Assembly (NCBI RefSeq): GCF_043195095.1
Contig: NZ_JBAFWN010000001.1
Origin: NCEH01 sp043195095
GTDB lineage: Bacteria > Pseudomonadota > Alphaproteobacteria > Rhizobiales > Xanthobacteraceae
Length of the DNA: 64,000 nucleotides
Strand: one strand, 5' to 3'
Shown: in pieces, positions 37,950 to 47,275 of the stretch
Numbering within the stretch: position 1 is the stretch's first letter
Layout: each line of letters opens with the position of its first letter
Position numbers and translations under genes: made by a program
The notes under the pieces: model-generated
Databases searched by the model: none
What the model saw: only the letters and a program-made list of their open reading frames with translations
What the model was told of the DNA's origin: nothing

Positions 37950-40900
37950 TCAGATCAGCAGGTCGATGTGCGCGGCGTCGAGCTGGCCCTTGCCGATGAA
38001 GCCGAAGCTCACCGTGCCGTCGTGGCCGATGTCGCCGTTCCAGGCGGCGTTGCGGATCACGTAGCCGTCGGCATCGTGGGACACGATTTCCGCGTTCCAT
38101 ATGTTCTCGATCTCGTACGGCATGTTGATCTCGAGCTGCCAGCCGTGCGCCGCGGTGGCGCCGTCATTGTGGATCGCGATCGAGGCGTTGAAGCCGCCGC
38201 CCCAGGAATCCACGCTGGAGAACAGCGCCTGGAGGTCCGTGTCGTGCACCGGCTCGCTCGGCGGCGCGGGGTCGGTGGGGGTCGTGGGCGGCGTCGAAGT
38301 CGCGCCGTCGTCATTGACGATGGTGCCGATGCCGGTGGCGTGCGCCAGCGTCGCCCCCGTGGGGTTGGAAAGCACCAGCGAGAAATGCTCGTCGGCCTCC
38401 GCCACCCGGTCGGCGGTGATGGGGACGGCGATGATCTTGGTCTGCTCGCCAGCGGCGAAGGTGAGCGTGCCGCTCACGGCGGTGAAATCCGCCGCGCCGG
38501 CGGTGTCCGCCACGGTGTGGAAGTCGAGCGTCACCGGCCCGGTCGCCGCCTCGCTGAGCGTAACGGTGAAGAGGGCATGCGCCTGCGCGCCCGCGCCGCC
38601 GCTGCCGGCGTCCCCGAAATCATATTCGATGCCTTCGAGATAGGAGAGCTTGTTGGTGTTCACGCTCGTCCAGTCATCCTTCAGGATGCCGCCGGTATCG
38701 CCGGAATTGGGATTCCACGACCAATAGGTCCAGCTCACGCCCTTGTCCCCGGCGGCGATGTCGGTGGTGCCGTTATTGTCCAGATCGCCGCCGAGATAGG
38801 AGGTGATGGCCTCCAGCCAGGGCGCATCCTTCGGGTCGGTCAGCTTGGTGCCGAACTCGCCGATGTAAACCGGGGCGATGTTCTCCTTGTAGATATAGCC
38901 CCACATCTGGTCGAACTTCTCCGGCAGATTGGCCGGATAGGACGGATCGCTGAACCAGGGCTGGGGATAGATCGAGTTCGGATAATCGTGGGCCGAATAG
39001 ACCAGCTTGTTGTCCACATCGAGCTCGATGGGGCGGTCGCGCACGCCCATCAGATTGCCGCCCCACCAATAATTATTGCCTTCATACGTGCCGATGCCCT
39101 CGACGAAGATCAGCCAGTTGGAATTGACGTCGCCGATGGCATTGCCGGCCCGCTCGGCGGCCGTCGCCCAATCGTTCGCGCCGCCGCCGCCCCAGGTGCC
39201 GTTATAGGGCTCGTTGTGCAGGTCGGCGCCGATCACGGCGGTGTCGCCGGCATAGCGCTGCGCCAGCATCTGCCAGTCGGAAACCCATTGCGCCTCGCTA
39301 TGGGTCGAATCGTACCAGAGCCCGTTGGCAGAGGTGCCGGCGCCGGCATCGCTGCGGTGATGATCGAGGATGATCTTCATGCCGATGGCGTCGGCATAAT
39401 CGACGATCTTGTCCATCACCTGCAGCGGCGCGAGGCCCGCGAGGTCCGGGTTCTTGGCATAGTCGATGCCGTTGGCCGGAGAGGTCGCATGCAGCATGTC
39501 GGTGGAGAACGGCAGGCGGATGGTGTTGAAGCCCAGATCCTTCATCTGGTCCATCATGTCCTGATAGCTGCGCGTCCACAGGCCGTGGGGCGACATGGTG
39601 TCGGATTCAAAGCCGAACCAGTTCACCCCGCCGATCTGCACCGCATTGCCCGCCGCATCGACGATCTGGTTGCCGGAGGTGGAGAGCCAGCCGTCCAGCC
39701 CGCCGCCGCCCGAACCGGGGTTGCCCTCCACCACGGAGGCGTCGCTCACCGAGATTTCCGGCAGATGGGCCGGCGGGGCGGTGTCGTCGTTCACGATGGT
39801 GCCGGTGGCGGTGGCATGGCCGAGGGTCGCGCCCGTGGGAGCCGAGAGCTTCACGGTGAAGGTCTCGTTCGCCTCCACCGCCGTGTCGCCGGAGACCTGG
39901 ATATACACGACCTTGGAGGTCTCGCCGGCCGCGAAGGTGACCGTGCCGCTCGTGGCGGCATAGTCGGAGCCCGCCGTGGCGGTGCCGTTGGCGGTCGCAT
40001 ATTGCACGCTCACCGCGCCGGTGGCCGCCTTGTCCAAGGTTACGGTGAAGGCGAAGTCGCTCGTGCCGGCATTGCCCTCCGTCAGCGTACCGTCGGCGAT
40101 CGACACGACGGGCGGCACGGGGGCCACGTCGTCATTGACGATGGTGCCGGTGGCACTGGCGTCGGCAAGCGTCGCGCCGGTGGGATTGGTCAGGGTCAGC
40201 GTGAGCGTCTCGTTGGCTTCCACCGCCGTGTCGCCGGTAACCTGCACATGCACCACCTTGGTGGTTTCGCCGGGGGCGAAGGTGAGCGTGCCGGCGAGGG
40301 CGGCATAGTCGGAGCCGGCGCTCGCCGTGCCGTTGGCCGTGGCATAGGCCACCGTCACCGGCGTGCTGGAGGCCGCCGAGAGCGAAACGGTGAAGGCAAG
40401 GTCGCTGGTGCCGGCATGGCCTTCCGCCACACTGGCGTCCGCCACGGCGAGCGTGGGCAGCACCGGCACCGGATCGCCGCCGACCGGCGCGCCATTCACC
40501 AGGAAGCCCGTCGCCGCCGTGCCGCCCGCCCCGGCGGTTGCCTGGAAGCCGAACGCGACCTCCTTGCCGGCGCCCACGGTGCCGTTCCACGCCGCATTGC
40601 GCACCACGTAATGGGAGCCGACGTGGCTGACGATCTCCGCGTTCCAGATGTTGGTAATCGTGAAGGCGGAATCGAATTCCACCGTCCAGCCGTTGAGCGC
40701 GGAGGGGCCGGCTTCCACCGTCATGCTGGCGACGAAGCCCGCGCCCCAATTGTCGTTCACCACATAATCGAGGCCGGAAGACCCCGCCGGCGGGGTGGCG
40801 ACGTCGTCATTGACGATCGTGCCGGTGGCGGTGCCGGCGGCGATGGTGAGGCCGGTGGGGTTTGAGAGCTTCACGGTGAAGCTCTCGTTCGCCTCCACCG

Positions 40901-43900
40901 CCGTGTCACCGGTGACCGCGATCTGGATCGTCTTCGTGGTCTCGCCGGCCGCGAAGGTGACGGTGCCGGTCTTGGACGCATAGTCCGAGCCCGCCGTGGC
41001 GGTGCCGTTGGCGGTGGCATATTGCACGCTCACCGGGCCTGTCGCCGCCTTGTCCAGGGTCACGGTAAAGCTCATCTGCCCGGTGCCGCCATTGCCTTCC
41101 GCGAGCGTCGCGTCGGCGATGGAGACGGCCGGCGGCACCACGGGGGCCACGTCGTCGTTCAGAATGGTGCCGACCGCCGTGTCCTCGGCGAGGGTCGCGC
41201 CCGAGGGGCTGGAGAGCTTCACCGAGAAGGTCTCGTTCGCTTCCACCACCGTGTCGCCGACGATGTCCACGTGCACGGTCTTCGAGGTTTCCCCCGCCGC
41301 GAAGGTGATCGTGCCCGTGCCGGCCACATAGTCCGCGCCGGCAACCGCCGTGCCATCGGCGGTGGCGTATTGCACCGTGACGGGGCCGAGGGCCGGCTTG
41401 TCCAGCGTGACGGTGAACATGAAGTGGGCGTGCTCGCCATTGCCCTCGGCGACCGAGAGATCGCCGATGGAAATCGCCGGCAGCATCACCGGCGCGCTGT
41501 CGTCGTCGAGGATGGTGCCGATGGCCGTACCGTCGGCGATGGTCGCGCCGGAGGGATTGGAGAGGGTGACCGAGAAGGTCTCGTTCCCCTCCACCGCCGT
41601 GTCGCCGACGATATCCACATGCACGGTCTTCGATGTCTCCCCCGCCGCGAAGGTCACCGTGCCGGTGCCCGCCACATAGTCCGCGCCCGCGCTCGCGGTG
41701 CCGTTGGCGGTGGCATATTGCACGCTCACCGGGCCGGTCGCCGGCTTGTCGAGCGTCACCGTGAAGACGAAATGGCTGTGCTCGCCATTGCCCTCGGTGA
41801 CCGCGAGATCTGCGATGGAAAGCGCCGGCGGCGTGCCGGGGGCGCTGTCGTCATTGAGGATGGTGCCGGTCGCGACCGCGTCGCCGAGGGTGGCGCCGGT
41901 GGGGTCCGACAGGGTGACGGTGAAAGTCTCGTTCGCCTCCACCGCCGTGTCGCCCATGACGTGCACATGCAGCATCTGCGAGGTCTCGCCGGGTGCGAAG
42001 GTCAGCGTGCCGCTGTCGCCGCTATAGTCCGAGCCGTCGGTGGCGGTGCCGTTGGCAGTGGCGTAATGCACGGTGACGGGGGTGGTGGACGCTTTGTCCA
42101 GCGTCACCATGAACATGAAATGCGCTTCCCCCACATCGCCCTCGGCCACCTGGGCGTCGGCAATCGAGATCACCGGCGGGGCGGAGGGGTTGGTGTCCAC
42201 ATCGTCGTTGAGAATGGTGCCCACGGCCGAACTATCGTTGATCGTGGCACCCAACGGCGCGGACAAATGGAGGCTGAAGCTCTCGTTCAGCTCGGTGAGC
42301 GTGTCGCCGGTCACCGGCACATGGATCATCTTGGAGGTTTCGCCCGGCGCGAAGACGATGGTGCCGACGCTGGAGGCATAGTCCGAGCCTGCCGTCGCGG
42401 TGCCGTTCAAGGTGGAATAGCTCACGCTCACCTGGCTCGCGGAGGGCGCCGAGAGGGTGACGGTGAACATCATCATCGCCGTGCCGGCATCGCCCTCGGC
42501 GATACTGGCGTCCGCCACATTGAGCACCGGCAGCACCGGGGCGGGCGGCGCGGCATCGATCGCCGCCTGCCATTCCGCGCGCGCGGTGGTGTCGAGCGCG
42601 ATGATGTTGCTCATCTCGATCTGCGACAGCGTCACGCCAGGCAAGGTATAGGTCTGGTGGTTGCCCTCGATGGTGATGACGAGGCCGGCGGGCGTCTGCG
42701 CAATGGAGAATTCATAGGCCTTGAACCAGCCGAAATCGAGCTTGTCCGAGGCCGGGTTGAAATCCAGCACCGCGTCCGAGCCATAGTTCCAGGCGATGGT
42801 GAAGGTCTCGCCCTGGACCCCGCTCGGCGGGGTGCCGGTGCCGGTGTGGGAGGGCCATTCGTCCGTTCCGGCGATGGGCACGCCCTGCGGTAGCACCTGG
42901 GAATCCGGCACCGAGGAGAAGCCGAGCTGCAGCGCCACCCGATCCTCGCGCACCTGGGCGAAGTGGAATTCGAAATTGTCGATGGTAAGGTCCGCGACCT
43001 TCACACCCAGCAGGATCAGCGCCTGGCCGGTGCCGGAATTGGAGATCACCACCCCTTCCGCGCTGTCCACCATGTAGATCTGCTCGCGGGTGCCGAAATA
43101 GCGGAAGTCCACCACGTCGGTCGCGGGATCGAACGCCACCTTGTCGATCTGGCCGATCTCGTGCGAGCGCGCATAGACGGTGTGGGGCTCGCCCGTGATG
43201 CCCTGCTCCCACGCCAGCGCGCCGGAGAGATCCTGCCGCAGATGGTTGTTCTCGATCGGCATGAAGCTGTCGATGGTGAGTTGGCCCAGCGACACGCCCT
43301 GAACGATGGCGGTTTCCCCGGACCAGGGATTCATGAAGCCGACCCCGGCCGGCGTATCCACCACGATGAAATTGTGGACGCTCACCCCGCCGAGGTCGAG
43401 CTTGTCCTTCGCCGGATCGAAGCCGACGATGTCCGGCCCGTCGGTGGTGACGCTGAACACGCGCCCTTCCCCGGTTCCTCCGCCGCCGGTGCCGCCGCCC
43501 CCGGAGGCCGTGTCGTTGTTCTGGATCGTGCCGGTGGCGCTGGCATGGGCGAGCGTCGCGCCCGCGGGCGCCGAGAGGACCAGCGAGAGGGTCTCGTTCG
43601 CCTCCACCGCCGTATCGCCGGTGACCGCCACATGCACCACCTTGGAGGTCTCGCCGGGCGCGAAGGTCAGCGTGCCCGTGGTGCCGGTGAAATCGCTACC
43701 GGCGGTCGCGGTGCCGTTGGCGGTGGAATAGCTCACCGTCACCGGCGTCGAGGAGGGCGCGGAGAGGCTTACCGTGAAGGCGAGGTCGCTGGTGCCGCTG
43801 TCGCCTTCCGCCACCGCCGCATCCGCCACCGACATTGCGGGCAGCACCGGGGCGGGATCGCCGCCCACTCCGTTCAGCGTGAAGCCGCTGGCGCTGGTGG

Positions 43901-44159
43901 CGGCGCTGCCCGGCCCAGCCTGGAAGCCGAACGAGGCGCTCGCGTTCGCCGGCACGGCGGCGTTCCAAGGCATGTTGCGGATGACATAATGATCGCCCAC
44001 GTGGCTGACGATCTCGGCGCCCCAGATGTTGGAGATGTCGAAGGCGGCATCGAATTCCACCGTCCACCCGTTGAGACCTGCCGACCCGGCGGGCACCGTC
44101 ATGGCGCCGACGAAGCCCGAACCCCAATTGTCGGCAACAGCGTAATTCACGTTCGCCAT
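37950..44159 (-). CDS. Giant secreted GH5 endoglucanase with three CBM2 and nine Calx-beta modules
   Basis: This 2069-residue protein is a probable secreted or surface cellulase. CBM2 modules: residues 1-98, 1129-1222 and 1974-2069, each with NIWxAEIVSH. Calx-beta repeats start at about 107, 545, 663, 779, 895, 1010, 1236, 1350 and 1468 (VAEGxxG, YxTANGTAxAGxDY, TGTIxNDD). Residues 220-540 form an Asp-rich beta region with FDPAxDxLD motifs. The GH5 domain (about 1487-1848) has proton donor E1650 in DLHNEPYNG and nucleophile E1768 in VYIGEFGTK. It interrupts the ninth Calx-beta repeat, bordered by Gly-rich linkers. There is no N-terminal signal peptide, so type I secretion is likely, though no transporter gene is near. 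A GGAG site lies upstream of the ATG. Confidence 0.92.
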   Translation of the reverse strand: MANVNYAVADNWGSGFVGAMTVPAGSAGLNGWTVEFDAAFDISNIWGAEIVSHVGDHYVIRNMPWNAAVPANASASFGFQAGPGSAATSASGFTLNGVGGDPAPVLPAMSVADAAVAEGDSGTSDLAFTVSLSAPSSTPVTVSYSTANGTATAGSDFTGTTGTLTFAPGETSKVVHVAVTGDTAVEANETLSLVLSAPAGATLAHASATGTIQNNDTASGGGGTGGGGTGEGRVFSVTTDGPDIVGFDPAKDKLDLGGVSVHNFIVVDTPAGVGFMNPWSGETAIVQGVSLGQLTIDSFMPIENNHLRQDLSGALAWEQGITGEPHTVYARSHEIGQIDKVAFDPATDVVDFRYFGTREQIYMVDSAEGVVISNSGTGQALILLGVKVADLTIDNFEFHFAQVREDRVALQLGFSSVPDSQVLPQGVPIAGTDEWPSHTGTGTPPSGVQGETFTIAWNYGSDAVLDFNPASDKLDFGWFKAYEFSIAQTPAGLVITIEGNHQTYTLPGVTLSQIEMSNIIALDTTARAEWQAAIDAAPPAPVLPVLNVADASIAEGDAGTAMMMFTVTLSAPSASQVSVSYSTLNGTATAGSDYASSVGTIVFAPGETSKMIHVPVTGDTLTELNESFSLHLSAPLGATINDSSAVGTILNDDVDTNPSAPPVISIADAQVAEGDVGEAHFMFMVTLDKASTTPVTVHYATANGTATDGSDYSGDSGTLTFAPGETSQMLHVHVMGDTAVEANETFTVTLSDPTGATLGDAVATGTILNDDSAPGTPPALSIADLAVTEGNGEHSHFVFTVTLDKPATGPVSVQYATANGTASAGADYVAGTGTVTFAAGETSKTVHVDIVGDTAVEGNETFSVTLSNPSGATIADGTAIGTILDDDSAPVMLPAISIGDLSVAEGNGEHAHFMFTVTLDKPALGPVTVQYATADGTAVAGADYVAGTGTITFAAGETSKTVHVDIVGDTVVEANETFSVKLSSPSGATLAEDTAVGTILNDDVAPVVPPAVSIADATLAEGNGGTGQMSFTVTLDKAATGPVSVQYATANGTATAGSDYASKTGTVTFAAGETTKTIQIAVTGDTAVEANESFTVKLSNPTGLTIAAGTATGTIVNDDVATPPAGSSGLDYVVNDNWGAGFVASMTVEAGPSALNGWTVEFDSAFTITNIWNAEIVSHVGSHYVVRNAAWNGTVGAGKEVAFGFQATAGAGGTAATGFLVNGAPVGGDPVPVLPTLAVADASVAEGHAGTSDLAFTVSLSAASSTPVTVAYATANGTASAGSDYAALAGTLTFAPGETTKVVHVQVTGDTAVEANETLTLTLTNPTGATLADASATGTIVNDDVAPVPPVVSIADGTLTEGNAGTSDFAFTVTLDKAATGAVSVQYATANGTATAGSDYAATSGTVTFAAGETSKVVYIQVSGDTAVEANETFTVKLSAPTGATLGHATATGTIVNDDTAPPAHLPEISVSDASVVEGNPGSGGGGLDGWLSTSGNQIVDAAGNAVQIGGVNWFGFESDTMSPHGLWTRSYQDMMDQMKDLGFNTIRLPFSTDMLHATSPANGIDYAKNPDLAGLAPLQVMDKIVDYADAIGMKIILDHHRSDAGAGTSANGLWYDSTHSEAQWVSDWQMLAQRYAGDTAVIGADLHNEPYNGTWGGGGANDWATAAERAGNAIGDVNSNWLIFVEGIGTYEGNNYWWGGNLMGVRDRPIELDVDNKLVYSAHDYPNSIYPQPWFSDPSYPANLPEKFDQMWGYIYKENIAPVYIGEFGTKLTDPKDAPWLEAITSYLGGDLDNNGTTDIAAGDKGVSWTYWSWNPNSGDTGGILKDDWTSVNTNKLSYLEGIEYDFGDAGSGGAGAQAHALFTVTLSEAATGPVTLDFHTVADTAGAADFTAVSGTLTFAAGEQTKIIAVPITADRVAEADEHFSLVLSNPTGATLAHATGIGTIVNDDGATSTPPTTPTDPAPPSEPVHDTDLQALFSSVDSWGGGFNASIAIHNDGATAAHGWQLEINMPYEIENIWNAEIVSHDADGYVIRNAAWNGDIGHDGTVSFGFIGKGQLDAAHIDLLI

Positions 44160-44396
44160 CTGTCATTGCTCCAGAAACGCGAGTCCCTCCGGGACACCGC
44201 ATCTGGATCTCACGAAGCGTCAGGCGATGCTTTTTGAAGTCGATGAACCGGGCGGAAAAATCGGCCACGCCGACGACTTTCGCGGTGCACACAGCCAATG
44301 GCGCCCGCCCGCCTTGCCGCAGGGGCGCAAATCGCCTTTCCTGCGTCGGGGGACGCAGGCCCGCGGATCGGGCGGCGGCGGTGGGGAGCCGGGGAC

Positions 44397-45497
44397 GTGA
44401 GGAGGCAGGACGCGGTCTTGGCGCAAAATCCGCTCGCCGCCTGGTGGGCGCGGCGCCCCGCGTTCCTGCGCGCCCAGGTGACGGGATGGAGCCTGTTCTC
44501 CATCGTTGACCTCACCAACCGATGGGTCTCCTACGAGAATTTCGGCATCTCGCTCGGCCTGACCGTGATCGCGCTGCCGCTGCTGATCCTCTCCACCACC
44601 GCCATGCGCGCCGCCTATCTCAAACTCGGGCTCGACGCCGCCATCACCGTGCGCGCCGTGGCATGGATCGCCGCCCTGTCGTTCGCGGCCGCGCTCTTCC
44701 TGGTCGGCTGCATCGGCGTGGTGCGCGATTATTTCGGCTGGCCCATCCCCAACTGGCGCCCGCAACAGCAGGTGCTGGCGCCGCTGATCTATTATTTCTT
44801 CACCATGATGGGCTGGAGCCTCGCCTTTTTCTGGGTGCGGGCGGAGATCGGCGCGCGCAGCGACCGCCAGCGGGTCGCGCTGGCCCAGGCCGAGGCCTTG
44901 CGCGCCGAATTGCGCGAATTGCGCCTCCAGCTCGATCCGCACTTCCTGTTCAACGCCCTCAACGGCGTCGGCGAGGAAATCCTGGACGATCCCGACGCCG
45001 CCCATGTGATGGTGCACGAGCTTTCCGATTATCTGCGCCATTCGCTCGCCACCCATGACCAGCCGGTGGCGAGCGTCGCGGCCGAGGCGGCGAGCCTGGC
45101 CGCCTATCTGCGCATCCAGGAAGCGCGCTTCGGCGACCATCTGGTCGCCACCCTCGACGTGGCGCCCGAGGCCGCCGGCCGCCCCATCGCCAGCTTCCTG
45201 CTGCAGCCGCTGGTGGAAAATGCCATCAAGCACGGCACCCGCCGCCACGGTCTGCGCATCGACATCGCGATCCAGACCGAGGGTGAGGGGCTGCGCATCC
45301 GCATCGGCAATACCGGCACGCTCGCCCCCGCCGCCAAGCGCCTGCGCCGCACCGGGGTGGGCCTTGCCAATGTGCGGCGACGCCTCGCCCTGCACTATCC
45401 CGGCCGGCATTATTTCACCCTGCACGAAGCCGCGCCGCCGGGCGGCGCCGGGCGGCGGGTGGTGGCCGAGCTGATCCTGGAGGGCGCGCCGTGCTGA
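44397..45497 (+). CDS. LytS-type membrane sensor histidine kinase (His_kinase family)
   Basis: This kinase of about 366 residues pairs with the LytTR regulator that follows. It has three to four membrane helices in the N-terminal 150 residues. The His_kinase H-box is QLDPHFLFNALNGV with H182, followed by an ATPase domain with LLQPLVENAIKHG and the G box GVGLANVRRRL. The start is uncertain: GTG at 44397 is used here; TTG at 44418 downstream of GAGGAGG (44399-44405) is the main alternative. It is divergent from the giant GH5 gene over 237 bases with no recognised binding site. It overlaps its regulator gene by seven bases. Confidence 0.88.
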   Translation: MRRQDAVLAQNPLAAWWARRPAFLRAQVTGWSLFSIVDLTNRWVSYENFGISLGLTVIALPLLILSTTAMRAAYLKLGLDAAITVRAVAWIAALSFAAALFLVGCIGVVRDYFGWPIPNWRPQQQVLAPLIYYFFTMMGWSLAFFWVRAEIGARSDRQRVALAQAEALRAELRELRLQLDPHFLFNALNGVGEEILDDPDAAHVMVHELSDYLRHSLATHDQPVASVAAEAASLAAYLRIQEARFGDHLVATLDVAPEAAGRPIASFLLQPLVENAIKHGTRRHGLRIDIAIQTEGEGLRIRIGNTGTLAPAAKRLRRTGVGLANVRRRLALHYPGRHYFTLHEAAPPGGAGRRVVAELILEGAPC

Positions 45498-46234
45498 GCG
45501 CCGTGATCGTGGACGACGAAGTGCGCGCCCGCCGTGCCATCGCCCGCCTGCTCCAGGCCCATCCGCAGGTGCGCATCGCGGGCGAGGCCGATTGCGTGGA
45601 AGACGCGCTCGACCTGCTGGTGCGCGAGCCGCCGGACCTGGTGTTCCTCGATATCGAGCTGGGCGACGGCAGCGGCTTCGAGCTGCTCCAGGCGCTGGAA
45701 GACCCGCCGCGCGTGATCTTCGTGACCGCCCATGCCCAGCATGCGGTGGACGCCTTTGCGGTGGATGCGGTGGATTATCTGCTGAAGCCGGTTTCGCCCG
45801 AGCGCCTCGCGGACGCCCTGCGCCGCGCCCTGCGCCAGATCGGTTCCCCGCCCGCCCCTGAACCCGTGCCCGCCCAGCCGCTCGCCCCGGGCGCGACGCT
45901 GGAATTGCGCACGCCCAACCGCACGGTCTTCGCGCCGCCGTCCGATATCGTGGCGCTGCGGGCGGATGGCGATTTCACCCGCGTGTTCCTCGCCGGCCAG
46001 CCGCCCTTGATGATGCTGCGCACGCTCGGCACCTTCGAGACCTTGCTGCCGCGCCCGCCGTTCCTGCGCCTCGGCCGCTCGCTGATGGTGAATTGCGACC
46101 GCCTGCGCAGCATCGAGACCCCCTCGCGCGACCGGGCGCACGTGGCGCTGGAGGGCTTGGCGACGCCCCTCATCCTCGGCCGCGCCGCCACCGGCCGGCT
46201 GCGCGAGGCGCTGGCGGACAAGGGCAAGCCCTGA
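45491..46234 (+). CDS. LytTR-family response regulator
   Basis: This 247-residue regulator has a receiver domain (residues 1-120, acceptor D54 in LVFLDIELGDG, LKPV near the end) and a C-terminal LytTR DNA-binding domain (about 145-240, PPFLRLGRSLMVNCDRLRSI). It starts at GTG 45491, overlapping the kinase stop, so the two are translated together. LytTR regulators often control cell-surface or secreted products; the divergent GH5/CBM2 gene next door is an obvious but unproved candidate target. Confidence 0.92.
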   Translation: MLSAVIVDDEVRARRAIARLLQAHPQVRIAGEADCVEDALDLLVREPPDLVFLDIELGDGSGFELLQALEDPPRVIFVTAHAQHAVDAFAVDAVDYLLKPVSPERLADALRRALRQIGSPPAPEPVPAQPLAPGATLELRTPNRTVFAPPSDIVALRADGDFTRVFLAGQPPLMMLRTLGTFETLLPRPPFLRLGRSLMVNCDRLRSIETPSRDRAHVALEGLATPLILGRAATGRLREALADKGKP

Positions 46235-46287
46235 GCGGTTGGACCTCGGGCCGGAAGGCGTGTCCGGCCCCACCGCGCCCCTTCGAT

Positions 46288-46372
46288 GTCGTCATGGCCG
46301 GGCTTGTCCCGGCCATCCACGCGGCGCCGCCGCGAGCCGCTGGATGCCCGGCACAAGGCCGGCCATGACGGC
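46288..46372. repeat. REP-like palindromic intergenic repeat
   Basis: GTCATGGCCGGGCTTGTCCC then GGCCATCCA is nearly complementary to TGGATGCCCGGCACAAGGCC then GGCCATGAC at the other end. This is the widespread Hyphomicrobiales intergenic palindrome type. It lies between the convergent LytTR and ugpE genes and may act as a transcription end or mRNA stabiliser. Confidence 0.85.
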
Positions 46373-46420
46373 GGGGGCGGGAAGGAGATTTCCCGTCTGG
46401 GTTCGCGGCGGTCGACCCGG

Positions 46421-47275
46421 CTATTTCTCGGTTTCCGTCAGCCCGCGCACGAACAAATTCTGCATCAAGGCGATCACCAGGATCGGCGGCAGCATGGCGA
46501 GGATGGCGGTCGCCATCACCAGATGCCACACGGGATCGGACTCCACCGCCGCCGCCGCGAGCCGCTGGATGCCCATGACGATGGTGTAATAGCCCGTGTC
46601 CGTGGTCACCAGCAGCGGCCAGAGATACTGGTTCCAGCCATAGATGAAGAGGATGACGAACAGCGCCGCGATATTGGTGCGCGAAAGCGGCAGCAGCACG
46701 TGCCAGAAAAACCGCAGCGGCCCGGCGCCGTCGATCAGGGCCGCTTCCGTCAGTTCATCGGGAATGGTCATGAACACCTGGCGGAACAGGAAGGTCGCCG
46801 TGGCGCTGGCGATCAGCGGCAGGGTCAGCCCGCCATAGGAGTTCAGCAGCGAGAGGTCCGCCACCACCTGGAAGGTGGGTAGGATGCGCACCTCCACCGG
46901 CAGCATCAGCGTGATGAAGATGAGCCAGAATGCCGTCTGCCGCAGCGGGAAACGGAAATAGCAGACCGCGAAGGCGGAGAGCAGCGAGATGGCGATCTTC
47001 CCGAGCGCGATCGCCATGGCCATGACGAAGCTGTTCAGCAGCATGCCCCCGACGGGCGGAAAGCCCTGGGTGCTGGAGCCCGTGAACAGAGCGGTGCGGT
47101 AATTCTCCAGGAACAGACTTCCCGGCAGCAGTCCGACGCGGCCGGAGAGGAAATCGCCCCCCGAATGGGTGGAGGCGATGAAGGCGAGATAGACCGGCAG
47201 CACCATCACCACCACGCCGAGGATTAGCGCGAGATGGGCCAGCAGGCTGAGCAGGCGTCCGGAGCCGGCCATCAA
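46421..47275 (-). CDS. ugpE: sn-Glycerol-3-phosphate ABC transporter permease UgpE
   Basis: UgpE is one of two inner-membrane permeases of the glycerol-3-phosphate/glycerophosphodiester importer. The 284-residue protein has about six membrane helices and the EAA loop PDELTEAALIDGAGPLRFFW. Segments MLLNSFVMAMAIALGKI, FRFPLRQTAFWLIFITLMLP, LIASATATFLFRQ and FIYGWNQYLWPLL match E. coli UgpE closely as I recall it, including the C-terminal FVRGLTETEK. The start overlaps the ugpA stop by four bases. No ugpB (binding protein) or ugpC (ATPase) is adjacent. Confidence 0.92.
   Translation of the reverse strand: MMAGSGRLLSLLAHLALILGVVVMVLPVYLAFIASTHSGGDFLSGRVGLLPGSLFLENYRTALFTGSSTQGFPPVGGMLLNSFVMAMAIALGKIAISLLSAFAVCYFRFPLRQTAFWLIFITLMLPVEVRILPTFQVVADLSLLNSYGGLTLPLIASATATFLFRQVFMTIPDELTEAALIDGAGPLRFFWHVLLPLSRTNIAALFVILFIYGWNQYLWPLLVTTDTGYYTIVMGIQRLAAAAVESDPVWHLVMATAILAMLPPILVIALMQNLFVRGLTETEK

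Noticed and set aside
37938..40865. Very long open frame (975 codons) on the plus strand, and another at 41022-42893
   Set aside because: Both are antisense to the GH5/CBM2 gene; their His/Arg/Gly-rich translation arises from the GC-rich codons of the repeats and shows no domain.
38300..43830. Regular repeats that might suggest a CRISPR array
   Set aside because: The repeats are protein-coding Calx-beta modules of about 110 codons, not 25-40-base direct repeats with spacers.
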